64,000 nucleotides of DNA. It comes from CAWCVR01 sp963799105. GTDB taxonomy: Bacteria; Acidobacteriota; Terriglobia; Bryobacterales; Bryobacteraceae. Positions 52,805 through 61,531 of the stretch are shown here, piece by piece (within the stretch, counting starts at the first letter, position 1; each line of letters opens with the position of its first letter). The stretch is from assembly GCA_963799105.1 (NCBI GenBank), contig CAWCVR010000009.1, positions 18,451 to 82,450 of the forward strand, read 5' to 3'. The notes below the pieces were generated by a model. It was not told the DNA's origin. It saw nothing but the letters and a program-made list of their open reading frames with translations, and made no database searches. The translations under genes were made by a program, and so were the position numbers.

Positions 52805-53109
52805 GGGAGTTGCTCCTTAAGGAGGGGGGTGAGCGGGCACGAAACGCCGCCCAGGCCGGGTTTGCCGGCTGGCGGGGCGATCGGGCGGGGATGGGACGGC
52901 CGTCTTACCGGCCGGAGCGTTCGCTGGGCAACACGCACAAGCGGCTCACCTGTCAGCTTGAGGATATTAAACTCCGAAATCCAGCCGCAGTCAACCGGGA
53001 TTTTGGGGCACGCCCAAAAAACTTTCGGGGGTACCCCTTCTATTTCGGATCAATTTGTCTTATAATCCAGTTGGCAAGGGCCGACCCCGGGTAGCTTCAA
53101 GGAGGTCGT
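52805..53109. other. Divergent regulatory region of the hydrogenase operon
   Basis: 305 bp without a gene. It includes a GGGGTACCCC palindrome around 53027-53036, the -10 box at 53061 and the ribosome site AAGGAGG before 53110. Any operator for the operon should be here. Confidence 0.5.
53061..53066 (+). promoter_or_regulatory. Perfect TATAAT -10 box upstream of hydB
   Basis: TATAAT lies 44 bp before the hydB GTG. No clear TTGACA stands 16-18 bp upstream, so an activator may be needed. Confidence 0.4.
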
Positions 53110-54144
53110 GTGAAGATCCTCAAGCTTAGGAAAGAGAAGCTTGATTTGTTTGCTTCCGTCGTCCAGCAGTTCGGCGAGTTGCATGCGCCCGTCGAACAGG
53201 ACGGCAAATACGCTTTCAAGCGGTTAACCCGCTGGTCGGAAGCGCGGCTGGAGTATGACCGCACTATCCTGCCCCCCAAGAAGTACTTCCTTCCACCGCG
53301 GGAAACCCTGTTCCGCTACCGTCCGGAGGAGGGGTTCATCCCCTGCACCGAGGGGTTGAGTCAAAGGATCATCCTCTTCGGCGTGCATGCCTGCGACGTG
53401 TACGCCATCAATATTCTGGACCGCGTCTTCGCGGGGAAATACCAGGATCCGTACTACCAGGCGCGGCGGAAAAACATCGCCATCATCGGCATCGATTGCT
53501 CGCCCGACAAGCAGTGTTTCTGCCGGTCCATGCGCGCCGATTTCGTGGACCACGGGTTCGACCTGTTCTTCTACGATACCGGCGACTACTACCAGGCGCT
53601 GGTGGGCACGGCCCTGGGCGACGACATGGTGCTGGCCACCGGCAGCCTGTTCGAGCCGGTGGAGACGGAAAACATCGAGGCTTACAAGCGGCGGTCGTAC
53701 CACAAGCGGCAGGCCTTCCAGCTCGATGTGGAAATTCGCGATCTTCCCGAGATCTTCGAAATGGAGTATCAGAGCGAGATCTGGGGAGAACTGGGCGAGA
53801 AATGCCTGTCGTGCGGCAGTTGCAGCATGGTGTGCCCGACGTGCTACTGCTACGACGTGGCCGACGACGTGGAACTGGGGTCGCGCGCCGGCAAACGGCA
53901 GCGGTTGTGGGATTCCTGCCTGTTCGCCAACCACGCGCTGGTGGGCAGCGGGGAGAATTTCCGCGGGCCGCGCGCCAGCCGCATCAAGTACCGGTTCTAC
54001 CACAAGCAGCGCGGCTTCGTAGTGGAGTACGGGCGGCCGAGCTGCGTGGGCTGCGGACGATGCACCACCGCCTGCCCGGTGGGAATCGACGTGGTGCGGG
54101 TGATTGAACGGCTACGGGGGGTGCAAGATGTTGTTAGCCGATGA
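53110..54144 (+). CDS. hydB: Group 3b [NiFe]-(sulf)hydrogenase beta subunit, 4Fe-4S protein
   Basis: 344 residues from GTG 53110, with AAGGAGG a few bases upstream. The N-terminal two thirds match HydB/AsrA-type proteins (IILFGVHACDVYAINILDRV, IGIDCSPDKQCFC). Two ferredoxin-like clusters follow: CLSCGSCSMVCPTCYCYD near residue 237-254 and CVGCGRCTTACPVGID near 313-328. The subunit passes electrons between the NADP-linked flavin subunit and the hydrogenase small subunit. It is the first gene of a tight hydBGDA operon; the next gene starts 17 bases before its end. The soluble complex interconverts H2 and NADPH, with some sulfur reductase activity in known members. Confidence 0.9.
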   Translation: MKILKLRKEKLDLFASVVQQFGELHAPVEQDGKYAFKRLTRWSEARLEYDRTILPPKKYFLPPRETLFRYRPEEGFIPCTEGLSQRIILFGVHACDVYAINILDRVFAGKYQDPYYQARRKNIAIIGIDCSPDKQCFCRSMRADFVDHGFDLFFYDTGDYYQALVGTALGDDMVLATGSLFEPVETENIEAYKRRSYHKRQAFQLDVEIRDLPEIFEMEYQSEIWGELGEKCLSCGSCSMVCPTCYCYDVADDVELGSRAGKRQRLWDSCLFANHALVGSGENFRGPRASRIKYRFYHKQRGFVVEYGRPSCVGCGRCTTACPVGIDVVRVIERLRGVQDVVSR

Positions 54145-54997
54145 AGCGACTTACCATCCTATCGTGAGCGACAATCCGTATCAGCCGCACATGGCGCGGA
54201 TCGTTCGTATATATAAGATGGTGGAGAACAACTACCTCTTCACCTTGCGGTTCATGGAAGACCACCTGGCGCATACCTTCCGCCACCAGCCGGGGCAGTT
54301 CATCATGCTCAGCGTGCCGGGCGCCGGCGAGATGCCCATCTCGATTTCGTCTTCCCCATCGCGGCCGGAAGTGCTGGAGCTGTGCGTGCGCCGCGTGGGC
54401 CGCGTCACCAACGCGCTCTACCGGCTGCGCACCAACGAGGTGGTGGGGGTGCGCGGGCCGTATGGGAACGGGTATCCGATTCAGGAGATGACGGGCAACG
54501 ATATCCTGCTGGCGGCGGGCGGCCTGGGCATGGCGCCCTTGCGGTCGCTGCTGTGGTACGCGCTCGATCATCGCGACAAATTCAACAACATCACGCTGAT
54601 GTACGGGGCCAAGCGGCCGGAGGAGATGCTCTTCCGCGAAGAGCTGCTGGCGCTGGTGGACCGCACCGATATCAACTGCCTGCTGACGGTGGACAAGGAC
54701 GCAACGGGCTCCTGGCAGAACCACGTAGGCATGCTGCCGGCGCTGTTCGACCACGCCAAGATCGAGCCTTCGCGCACCTATGCGGCGGTCTGCGGGCCGC
54801 CCGTGGTTTACAAGTTTATCCTGCGGAGGCTGCTCGAACTGGGCTTCCCCAAGAACCGCATCCTGATGTCGCTCGAGCGGCGCATGAAGTGCGGCATCGG
54901 CAAGTGCGGCCACTGCGGGATCGGCTACAAGTATACCTGCCTGCAGGGGCCCATCTTCACATACTGGGACGCAATCAACCTGCCGGAGATGATCTGA
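54128..54997 (+). CDS. hydG: Group 3b hydrogenase gamma subunit, FAD/NAD(P)H-binding
   Basis: 289 residues from ATG 54128, just after a G-rich ribosome site; an earlier frame start (54104) overlaps hydB more. It has a ferredoxin-reductase fold: FAD domain (HQPGQFIMLSVPGAGEMPIS), NAD(P) domain (DILLAAGGLGMAPLRSLLWY, YAAVCGPPVVYKFILRRL) and a C-terminal [2Fe-2S] site (MKCGIGKCGHCGIGYKYTC). This is the subunit that exchanges hydride with NADP(H). The stop overlaps the hydD start by one base. Confidence 0.9.
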   Translation: MLLADEATYHPIVSDNPYQPHMARIVRIYKMVENNYLFTLRFMEDHLAHTFRHQPGQFIMLSVPGAGEMPISISSSPSRPEVLELCVRRVGRVTNALYRLRTNEVVGVRGPYGNGYPIQEMTGNDILLAAGGLGMAPLRSLLWYALDHRDKFNNITLMYGAKRPEEMLFREELLALVDRTDINCLLTVDKDATGSWQNHVGMLPALFDHAKIEPSRTYAAVCGPPVVYKFILRRLLELGFPKNRILMSLERRMKCGIGKCGHCGIGYKYTCLQGPIFTYWDAINLPEMI

Positions 54998-55740
54998 TGA
55001 GCAAGCCTACAGTGGGGATATTCGGTCTCACGGGTTGCGCCGGAGACCAGTTGGCCATCCTGAACTGCGAAGACCAGCTTCTGGACCTGGTGGCCCTGAT
55101 CGACATCCGCGAGTTCCTGATGGCGTCCTCGGAGAACGATACCGAGTGTACGCTGGACCTCGCCCTGGTGGAGGGCGCGGTGGTCAGCGAAAAGGATGCC
55201 GCCCGGCTGCGCGTCATCCGCAAGCGGTCGAAGGCCCTGGTGGCCCTTGGCACTTGCGCGGTGTGGGGCGGGGTGGCGGCTATGGACCGTGGCCTCGACC
55301 GGAAGAAGCTCATCGAAGAGGTGTACGGCCCCACCGGCCTGGGCTACGATTCCATTCCCGCCAAGGCGCTGCACGAGGTGGTGAAGGTCGATCTCAATCT
55401 CACGGGCTGCCCGATTGAGAAGGACCACTTCCTCGCGGCCATCGCCAACCTGTTGAATGGAAATGCGCCGGCTTATCCGCAGTACCCCGTCTGCACGGAG
55501 TGCCGGATGCTCGAAAACAATTGCATGCTGGTGGAGCGCGGCGAGCCGTGCTGCGGGCCGATAACCGCGGCCGGCTGCGAGGCGCGATGCCCCAGCCTGC
55601 GGGTTGCCTGCGTGGGCTGCCGCGGCCCGGCGTCCGACTTCAACGTGCCGGCGCTGGTTACCATGCTCGCGGAAAAGGGTTTCGACCGGCAGCGCATCGC
55701 CGCGCGTCTGCGTACGTTCGCCCCGGTGGAGGTGGCCTGA
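54997..55740 (+). CDS. hydD: Group 3b [NiFe] hydrogenase small (delta) subunit
   Basis: 247 residues from ATG 54997. Cysteines for Fe-S clusters are in the family positions: GIFGLTGCAGDQLAILNCED, VALGTCAVWGG, LTGCPIEKD, and the cluster-rich VCTECRMLENNCMLVERGEP with CCGPITAAGCEARCPSLRVA and CVGCRGP. There is no Tat signal, as expected for the cytoplasmic group 3 enzymes. It lies between hydG and hydA with one-base overlaps on both sides. Longer frames starting at 54382 are shadows of hydG. Confidence 0.9.
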   Translation: MSKPTVGIFGLTGCAGDQLAILNCEDQLLDLVALIDIREFLMASSENDTECTLDLALVEGAVVSEKDAARLRVIRKRSKALVALGTCAVWGGVAAMDRGLDRKKLIEEVYGPTGLGYDSIPAKALHEVVKVDLNLTGCPIEKDHFLAAIANLLNGNAPAYPQYPVCTECRMLENNCMLVERGEPCCGPITAAGCEARCPSLRVACVGCRGPASDFNVPALVTMLAEKGFDRQRIAARLRTFAPVEVA

Positions 55741-57032
55741 TGAGCGTCGTTGTCATCGAACATCTGGCCCGCGTGGAAGGCCACGGCGGGATCACGGTGG
55801 AACTGGAAGGCGACACCGTCGCCAATGTGCGCTTCGACGTCTTCGAAGGCGCGCGGTTGCTCGAGCCGCTGATACGCGGAAAGAGCTACGACGAGGTTGC
55901 GCCCACGCTCTCGCGCATCTGCTCCATCTGTTCGGTGGCGCACACGCTGACCTCGCTCAAAGCCACCGAGAACGCCTTCGACGTGCACGTCAGCCCGCAG
56001 ACCGAACTGCTGCGGGAATTGATGTTCCGCGGCGAGAGCATCGAAAGCCACGCGCTGCACCTGTTCCTGCTGGCCGCTCCGGATTACCTGGACTATCCCA
56101 GCGCCATCGCCATGGCCGCCGACAAGCCGGCCGCCGTGCTGTTGGGATTGCGGATGAAGAAGCTCGGCAATCTCATTCAGGAGACCATCGGCGGGCGGGC
56201 CATCCACCCGGTGAACGCCGTGCCTGGAGGATTCGGCAAGCCGCCCAGCGTCGATCAACTGATCGAACTGCGCAGCGGGTTGACCCAGGGCATGGCGGAC
56301 TCCGACGCCGCCATCGACGTCATGGCGTCGCTGCCCGCCGCCGATTTCTGCCATTGCGACACTGTCTACGCCGCCCTGCGGTCGCCCAACCTGGATAGCT
56401 ACTACTCGGGCGACGAGGTGATGGCCGTGTCCGACGGCAACCGCGCCATCGTGCACGCCGCCGATTACAAGTCGCTCACCAACGAGCAATCCCTGCCGCA
56501 TTCGCATGCCAAGCACAGCAACTTCCGGGGGAAGCCGTTCATGGTGGGATCGCTGGCGCGGCTGACGGTGAATCCGCGGCGGCTCACCGGGCGCCTGGCG
56601 GTGGCCATGAAGCGGCTGAAGTTCCAGTTGCCCGCCGACAACCCCATGGACAACAACAAGGCCCAGGCCCTCGAGTTGATCAGCGACGTCGAGCGGGCGC
56701 TGGAGATCATCGAGCAGTTGCTGCGGGCGGGCGTGAAGGACGAGCGCCCCGTGCCGATTCATCCCAAGGCCGGTACCGGCACCGCCATCACCGAAGCGCC
56801 GCGCGGCCTGCTGATCCACAGCTACACCTACGATGCCGACGGCTGCATCGTGGCCGCCGACGTCATCACGCCCACGGCCCTCAACGCCGCCAGTATGGAG
56901 CTGCATTTCCGCCGCGCCGTGGAACAGTGCGCGGAGCGCGAGGAGGCGGTGATTTCCAAGCGCCTGCAGATGATCGCGCGCGCCTACGACCCCTGTATCT
57001 CCTGCTCGGTCCATATTCTGCGCCGGCGATGA
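55740..57032 (+). CDS. hydA: Group 3b [NiFe] hydrogenase large (alpha) subunit
   Basis: 430 residues from ATG 55740. The N-terminal nickel motif is SRICSICSVAH (RxCxxC) and the C-terminal one DPCISCSVH (DPCxxC), so all four Ni-Fe ligands are present. Only five residues (ILRRR) follow the C-terminal His, a short tail that the protease encoded next would remove during maturation. VIEHLARVEGHGGITVELEG is the usual opening of large subunits. It ends four bases into the protease gene. Accessory hyp genes for metal-centre assembly are not in the window. Confidence 0.92.
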   Translation: MSVVVIEHLARVEGHGGITVELEGDTVANVRFDVFEGARLLEPLIRGKSYDEVAPTLSRICSICSVAHTLTSLKATENAFDVHVSPQTELLRELMFRGESIESHALHLFLLAAPDYLDYPSAIAMAADKPAAVLLGLRMKKLGNLIQETIGGRAIHPVNAVPGGFGKPPSVDQLIELRSGLTQGMADSDAAIDVMASLPAADFCHCDTVYAALRSPNLDSYYSGDEVMAVSDGNRAIVHAADYKSLTNEQSLPHSHAKHSNFRGKPFMVGSLARLTVNPRRLTGRLAVAMKRLKFQLPADNPMDNNKAQALELISDVERALEIIEQLLRAGVKDERPVPIHPKAGTGTAITEAPRGLLIHSYTYDADGCIVAADVITPTALNAASMELHFRRAVEQCAEREEAVISKRLQMIARAYDPCISCSVHILRRR

Positions 57033-57484
57033 AGCCGCTGCTGGCGATCGGGCTCGGCAACCCGCTGATGGGCGACGAAGGCGTCGGCTGGTACGTGGTG
57101 TCGCGCATCGCCAGCGACCCCAGGCTGCCCGCTGACGCCGAGACCATCTGGGGCGGCACCGACTTGCTCCGCTACGCCAGCCAGATCGAAGGGCGCAGCC
57201 GCGTTATCCTGGTGGATGCCGTGCAGAGCGGCGCGCCGCTCGGATCGGTCGTCGCCTTCGAGGATTGCGCGGAGTTGGACGACCGGCAGACCAACGCGCA
57301 CGAGCTCTCCGCCGTCCAGGCGATGCGGCTGTTGCAGATGATGATGCCGGTGCGGTTCACGCTGCTGGGTGTTTCGATTTCGTGGGCCACAGCCGGGAGC
57401 AAGCTGTCGCCGGTGGTAGAATCGCATATGCCCGCGATTCTGGATCGTGTGCTGGAGGAGCTGGGATGGAATTCTTCGAGGTGA
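57029..57484 (+). CDS. Hydrogenase maturation protease
   Basis: 151 residues from ATG 57029 (ATGA overlap with hydA). LLAIGLGNPLMGDEGVGWYV contains the nickel-sensing Glu of GDExxG; VILVDAVQSG holds the second acidic ligand, and a His region follows (QTNAHELSAVQ). These endopeptidases cut the short C-terminal tail of the large subunit once nickel is inserted. Placement directly after hydA, with overlap, makes HydA the obvious substrate. Confidence 0.88.
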   Translation: MKPLLAIGLGNPLMGDEGVGWYVVSRIASDPRLPADAETIWGGTDLLRYASQIEGRSRVILVDAVQSGAPLGSVVAFEDCAELDDRQTNAHELSAVQAMRLLQMMMPVRFTLLGVSISWATAGSKLSPVVESHMPAILDRVLEELGWNSSR

Positions 57485-57984
57485 TCCGGCGGCGGCGTGC
57501 GGTCCGCGCCTTCGAACGCAAGGCGATTCCGCCCGAGATGCTGGACGCCGTGCTCGAGGCTGCCAACGCGGCGCCATCGGCGGCCAACCTGCAGGCTTAC
57601 GAGATCTACGTGGTGACGGATGAGCCCCGGCGGGCGCTGCTGGCCCAGGCGGCGCGGCAGCAGTCCTTCCTGGCGGGCGCGCCGGTGCTGCTGGTCTTTT
57701 GCACGCACCAGGCGCGCTCGCTGGAACGGTATGCCCAGCGCAGCGAAACTTTGTACACCATTCAGGACGCCACCATAGCCTGCGCGTTCGCCATGCTGGC
57801 CGCCACCGCACAGGGTCTGGCGACCGTGTGGGTAGGCTCCTTCGACGTCGTGGAAGTGGCCCGCATCGCCGGCGCGCCTGAGGGCGTGGGACCGGTGGCG
57901 ATTCTGCCGCTGGGCTATGCCGCCGAAGAACCGCCCGAGCCGCCGCGCCGCCCGCTGCAAGACCTGGTCCACCGCCTGCGGTAG
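57466..57984 (+). CDS. Nitroreductase-family flavoprotein
   Basis: 172 residues from ATG 57466, with GGAGGAG upstream and a 19-base overlap with the protease gene, so it is the last gene of the hydrogenase operon. MEFFEVIRRRRAVRAFERKA is the standard FMN-phosphate-binding start (RRRxVRxF), followed by EAANAAPSAANLQAYEIYVV and DATIACAFAMLAATAQGLAT and a final VGPVAILPLGYAAEEP. Such enzymes use NAD(P)H to reduce nitro compounds, quinones or flavins. Its role beside a NADP-linked hydrogenase is unknown. Confidence 0.85.
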   Translation: MEFFEVIRRRRAVRAFERKAIPPEMLDAVLEAANAAPSAANLQAYEIYVVTDEPRRALLAQAARQQSFLAGAPVLLVFCTHQARSLERYAQRSETLYTIQDATIACAFAMLAATAQGLATVWVGSFDVVEVARIAGAPEGVGPVAILPLGYAAEEPPEPPRRPLQDLVHRLR

Positions 57985-58001
57985 CGGCACGGCCGGCGCT
58001 G

Positions 58002-58394
58002 TCATTTGAGATCCGCCTCAAACTCCATCAGTTCCACCGGAGCGCCATGGTCGAGGATCATGGCCACCGTGATGCCTTCGCACGGGCAGTTCGGGGGTGT
58101 CAGAATCTCTTTCCCAACGAGTGCCGCCGCCAGGTCGTCCACTTCAAAGGCGACATGCGGCACCGTTTTGACGATCTCCGGATAGGGTGCGTCCGCGTCG
58201 AAGCGCATCCACTGAATGCCATAAGGGCTGGATTCGAATCCCGAGACGTACATCTTGAGGTGCGGCAGATACCGTTCCCCGGGGCGTGGCGTCCGGGTTG
58301 GAATGCCCATGTGGTGGTAGCGCCAGCCATCCACCGCGACTGCCGATGGAGCCTCGCGATCCCGCCGCGCGGTGTTGTCGATCAAGCCGTCCAT
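58002..58394 (-). CDS. VOC-family protein, promoter region disrupted by an IS
   Basis: About 130 residues. YHHMGIPTRTPRPGERYLPH, SGFESSPYGIQWMRFDADAP and VPHVAFEVDDLAAALVGKEI, with MILDHGAPVELMEFEAD at the end, match a single vicinal oxygen chelate domain. ATG 58394 is used; the left end of IS copy 2 lies only 16 bp upstream, so the native promoter and perhaps the true start have been displaced. The enzyme activity is not known. It is convergent with the nitroreductase gene. Confidence 0.7.
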   Translation of the reverse strand: MDGLIDNTARRDREAPSAVAVDGWRYHHMGIPTRTPRPGERYLPHLKMYVSGFESSPYGIQWMRFDADAPYPEIVKTVPHVAFEVDDLAAALVGKEILTPPNCPCEGITVAMILDHGAPVELMEFEADLK

Positions 58395-58513
58395 GTCTCC
58401 AGCGTACCAGCAGAACTCCCGATCTCGTCCCCGTGATTCCGCGGGTGGCGCGGAAATTGGATTGACCCCGGATTGCGCTTGCGCAGTGAGCGGTGGCGGC
58501 GTAAGACTGGGAC

Positions 58514-58978
58514 ATGCCACAGTTGCAGTTGCCGATCTTCCCGGCCGGTACGACTCCCCTGACGGCCGAGTTGGCTTTTGATTGCCAGGATGGGAAAGTG
58601 GCCTACCTGAATGGGTATTTGCCGGTGTTTCAGCATGCGCAAGAGGACTTGGCCGCTTTCCGGCTATTCACCAGTCAAGTGGTGGTGAACGGTACGGCGA
58701 GCCAGGCCGAAATTGCCCGAGAGTTTCACGTACCGCCGAAAACCGTGAAGCGTTACGTGAAGCGATTGCGGGAAGGTAGTTCGAAGAGCTTTTTCGAGAC
58801 ACCGCGGAGGCGCTCGGCATCGGTGCTCAAGGGCGAGGTGAAAGAGCAAGCGCAAACTCTGTTGGACGAGGGGCAGGCAGTGCCGGAAGTGGCGAGGAAG
58901 CTGGGAGTGTTGCCCGACACATTGCATAAAGCCATCCGCGCCAAACGCCTGCACCAGCCCAAAACAAAGAGAATCTAG
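58514..58978 (+). CDS. HTH protein, first open frame of the IS
   Basis: 154 residues. NGYLPVFQHAQEDLAAFRLF followed by TASQAEIAREFHVPPKTVKR is the N-terminal HTH region of large putative transposases; a second HTH (GQAVPEVARKLGVLPDTLHK) follows. It ends with TAG at 58976-58978. The DDE part is in the -1 frame and stays open back across this stop, so the complete transposase may be made by -1 frameshifting or as two proteins. There is no classic slippery heptamer in frame, so I do not claim programmed frameshifting. Confidence 0.75.
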   Translation: MPQLQLPIFPAGTTPLTAELAFDCQDGKVAYLNGYLPVFQHAQEDLAAFRLFTSQVVVNGTASQAEIAREFHVPPKTVKRYVKRLREGSSKSFFETPRRRSASVLKGEVKEQAQTLLDEGQAVPEVARKLGVLPDTLHKAIRAKRLHQPKTKRI

Positions 58979-59043
58979 CCGGGGCTGGCGAAGCTGAGGC
59001 GACCAACAAGAGCGAGCGCAGCGAAAGCGACAGCGCTGCGGTG

Positions 59044-59759
59044 ATGGGGTATGCCACCACGCGATCCGCCGAACGGGTAGCGGCGGCGTTGGGAGGGCTG
59101 GCGCCGGTATCGGCGCCGATCCAGTTTGAAACCGCGTGCGACGTTCCCAAGGGTGGCGTGCTGCTGGCGCTGCCGGCACTGCTGGCAGCGGGGCTGTTGC
59201 GCCGCACCGCGGCCCTGTACCAGATGCCCAGCGGCGGCAACTGGCGCTGTTTGGCGCCGTGGGCCTGTCAGAACTGGCCGGGAAAGAAGTGGATGGGTAT
59301 CAACAGAAAAAGGGACAACTACAGCAGGCCATCGAGGACCTGGATCGCCAGATCCAGCAACTCAAAGCGCAGCGCAAGCAGACGCCGCATCACATCGCCG
59401 TCAAGGATCTGCCGGAATCGGATCGCTTCAGCCGCCTGCTCACCGAGCGGAAGCACTTCATCGACACCATCATACTCATCGCCTACCGGGCCGAAACCAG
59501 TATGGCCTCGCTACTCCGCGACAAGCTCACCCGGGCCGACGATGCGCGCGCCCTGCCGCGCCAGATCTACGACACCGAGGTCGATCTGATTCCAGATCTC
59601 GAGAACCAAACCTTGACGGTGCGACTGCATCATCTCACGCAGGCCGCCCACGACGAGGCGGTCCGCTATCTATGCGATCAACTCAACGCCACCGCCACCA
59701 TCTTCCCCGATACGGATCTCAGGCTGGTCTACCAGTTGGGGGCAGCGCAAATTCCTTGA
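59044..59759 (+). pseudogene. DDE transposase frame broken by the 994-bp deletion
   Basis: From ATG 59044 the frame matches copy 1 up to LLRRTAALYQMP. It then jumps to the coiled-coil part in another frame (QRRQLALFGAVGLSELAGKE), because 994 is not a multiple of three. All three proposed catalytic acidic residues are lost. The C-terminal frame ends at 59757-59759 inside the right terminal repeat. Confidence 0.8.
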
Positions 59760-59844
59760 GATCGGGAGTTCCGACCTGAGTGCGGGGTGAGGCTCCGTAA
59801 GGCCACCGATGGATTTCCGGTTCCCTGCCCTGCCGCCATGCGCC

Positions 59845-59930
59845 AGCGGTCCACAGAAGGCAACGAAAGCTCGATTCGGATGCGGGCTTCCATCTTCAGG
59901 CACTTGGGCCGAGCTTTCAACGGCGCCCCA
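59845..59930 (+). repeat. Dispersed repeat, second copy
   Basis: Matches 35258-35330 (core CACTTGGGCCGAGCTTTCAA). It fills part of the gap between IS copy 2 and the S41 protease gene, which otherwise holds nothing I recognise. Confidence 0.5.
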
Positions 59931-60008
59931 GCCAGTCCGCATCCCTGGAGTGCAAAGAGCAGAGCCCGGGAGACACTCGCCTGCCAGCCCACCTCCCCGA
60001 CAGCCCCC

Positions 60009-61523
60009 TCAGTTCCCCACCATCTCCAGCGCCTTCTGAATCAGCGGGTCGCGCTGCGCTTCCACCTGGTCGCCTTTCGCCACGCCGAACGCCTGGTTGA
60101 ACAACTCGGTCTTCAAGCGGTTCACCACGAATTCGCGCTCCGCCGACCATTCCCGAATCCCCGGCTGAATCCCGTGTGCCGCCAGGAAACTCTGGAACTC
60201 ATCCAGGACCAGCCCGGTCACCTCGAAATCCTCGTCGATTTTGTTCCGTCCGAGATACCCGGTGGCGAAGTTGGGGAACGATCCGCTCGCATCCAGCACG
60301 GCGCGCAAACGATTCATGGGTGGCGGGGACACCGCGTAGTCCGGCTGGATGCCGCCGCCGCCCACAACCTTGCGGCCGCCGTCGGTGCGGAACTCGGTCT
60401 GCCGGTTGGCGTGGGCGGTGGCTGCCGAAAGCTCGAACTGAGCGGCGTCGAGCGGTCTCTGCGCGTCCAGCGGCTTCTGAATGGATCGCCCGCTGGGCGT
60501 GTAGTAGAGGGCGGTGGTGAGCGCCAGGCCAGCGCCTTCGCGCAAGTTGAAGATGTTCTGCACCAGGCCCTTGCCGAAACTCGGCTCGCCGATCACCACG
60601 GCGCGGTCGTGATCCTGGAGGGCGCCGGCGACGATCTCGGAAGCGCTGGCGGTCTTGCCATCGGTCAGAATCGCCAGCTTGAAAGTGTACGGCCGGGCGC
60701 TGGCCCGCACGGCTTCGGATTTCTCCGGCACCATCCGCCCGCGCACCGTGAAGATGGTCTGTCCCGGCTGAAGGAACAACGACACGGTGTCGATAGCCGC
60801 CGCCACCATGCCGCCGGGGTTATCGCGCAGGTCCAGAACCAGGCCCGCCAGGCGGTCGCCGCCCAGCTTTTCGATGGCCGCCTTGAGGTCCTTGCCGGTG
60901 TTTTCGTCGAAACTCGAAACGCGGATATAACCAATCCCCGCGCCGACGAAAAACGCGCGCTCCACGCTGGGCGTCTGGAGTTCCTCGGGATCGAGGACCA
61001 GGCGCATGATGCGGTCCGAGCCGGGACGAAGCACGTCCAGTTGCGCCCGCGCCTGCCGTGACTGCGTCAGCAGCCCGGTGAGCCGATCCAGATCGAGCTG
61101 GCTGATAACGTATCCGTTGATGGCCATGATCTCGTCGCCGGGCGTCAGTCCCGCCTTGGCCGAAGGCGTCCCGGGAAGCGTCTGCAAGACGATCACGCGC
61201 CCCGGCAGGATCGATACCACCGTGCCGAAGCCCTTCTGCGTGGACGATTCCATCTTGCGCAGTTGCTCGAACTGTCCGGGGTCGAAGAACGTGGAGTGCG
61301 GATCGAGCCGCCGCAGCAGCCCGGGAATGGCGCCCTGGTAGAAAGCCTGCTCGGAAGCGACCGGGTCGGCGGCGTTCCGCTCCAGGATGGCGTACGCGCC
61401 CAGAATGCTCTTCATCCCCGCATCCAGCTCGTCGCCGTCATCCGCGCGGGCGGCGGACGGCGCCACCAGGAGCGCGGCGATGGCGAGAGTCGCGGCGCGG
61501 CAGTTTGTCAAACGAGGGCTCAA
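60009..61523 (-). CDS. Secreted C-terminal-processing S41 peptidase with PDZ domain
   Basis: 504 residues from TTG 61523, which gives a signal peptide (NCRAATLAIAALLVAPSAAR) and starts eight bases after the ddl stop; longer frames overlap ddl. A helical N-terminal part is followed by a PDZ domain (GFGTVVSILPGRVIVLQTLP, GLTPGDEIMAINGY) and the S41 core: RDNPGGMV, Ser in DGKTASASEIVAGAL and Lys in GEPSFGKGLVQ, the catalytic pair. CtpA-like enzymes trim or degrade periplasmic proteins from the C-terminus. It is the last gene of the arginase-ddl-S41 operon. Confidence 0.85.
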   Translation of the reverse strand: MSPRLTNCRAATLAIAALLVAPSAARADDGDELDAGMKSILGAYAILERNAADPVASEQAFYQGAIPGLLRRLDPHSTFFDPGQFEQLRKMESSTQKGFGTVVSILPGRVIVLQTLPGTPSAKAGLTPGDEIMAINGYVISQLDLDRLTGLLTQSRQARAQLDVLRPGSDRIMRLVLDPEELQTPSVERAFFVGAGIGYIRVSSFDENTGKDLKAAIEKLGGDRLAGLVLDLRDNPGGMVAAAIDTVSLFLQPGQTIFTVRGRMVPEKSEAVRASARPYTFKLAILTDGKTASASEIVAGALQDHDRAVVIGEPSFGKGLVQNIFNLREGAGLALTTALYYTPSGRSIQKPLDAQRPLDAAQFELSAATAHANRQTEFRTDGGRKVVGGGGIQPDYAVSPPPMNRLRAVLDASGSFPNFATGYLGRNKIDEDFEVTGLVLDEFQSFLAAHGIQPGIREWSAEREFVVNRLKTELFNQAFGVAKGDQVEAQRDPLIQKALEMVGN

Positions 61524-61531
61524 GAGTAATC

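Larger units (their letters stand above)
58411..59777 (+). mobile_element. IS copy 2: complete ends, 994-bp internal deletion
   Basis: Left terminal repeat CAGAACTCCCGATCTC (58411-58426) and right terminal repeat GAGATCGGGAGTTCCG (59758-59773) match at 15 of 16 positions. Relative to copy 1 it lacks the 994 bp equivalent to 10822-11815. Added back, the parent element would be about 2.36 kb. The shared parts of the two copies differ at only a few positions, so both arrived or recombined recently. It sits 16 bp upstream of the VOC gene start. Confidence 0.8.

Noticed and set aside
58940..59000. Programmed -1 frameshift between the two IS frames
   Set aside because: A -1 shift would join the frames, but no X-XXY-YYZ slippery heptamer is in phase and copy 1 diverges just here, so there is no support beyond frame geometry.
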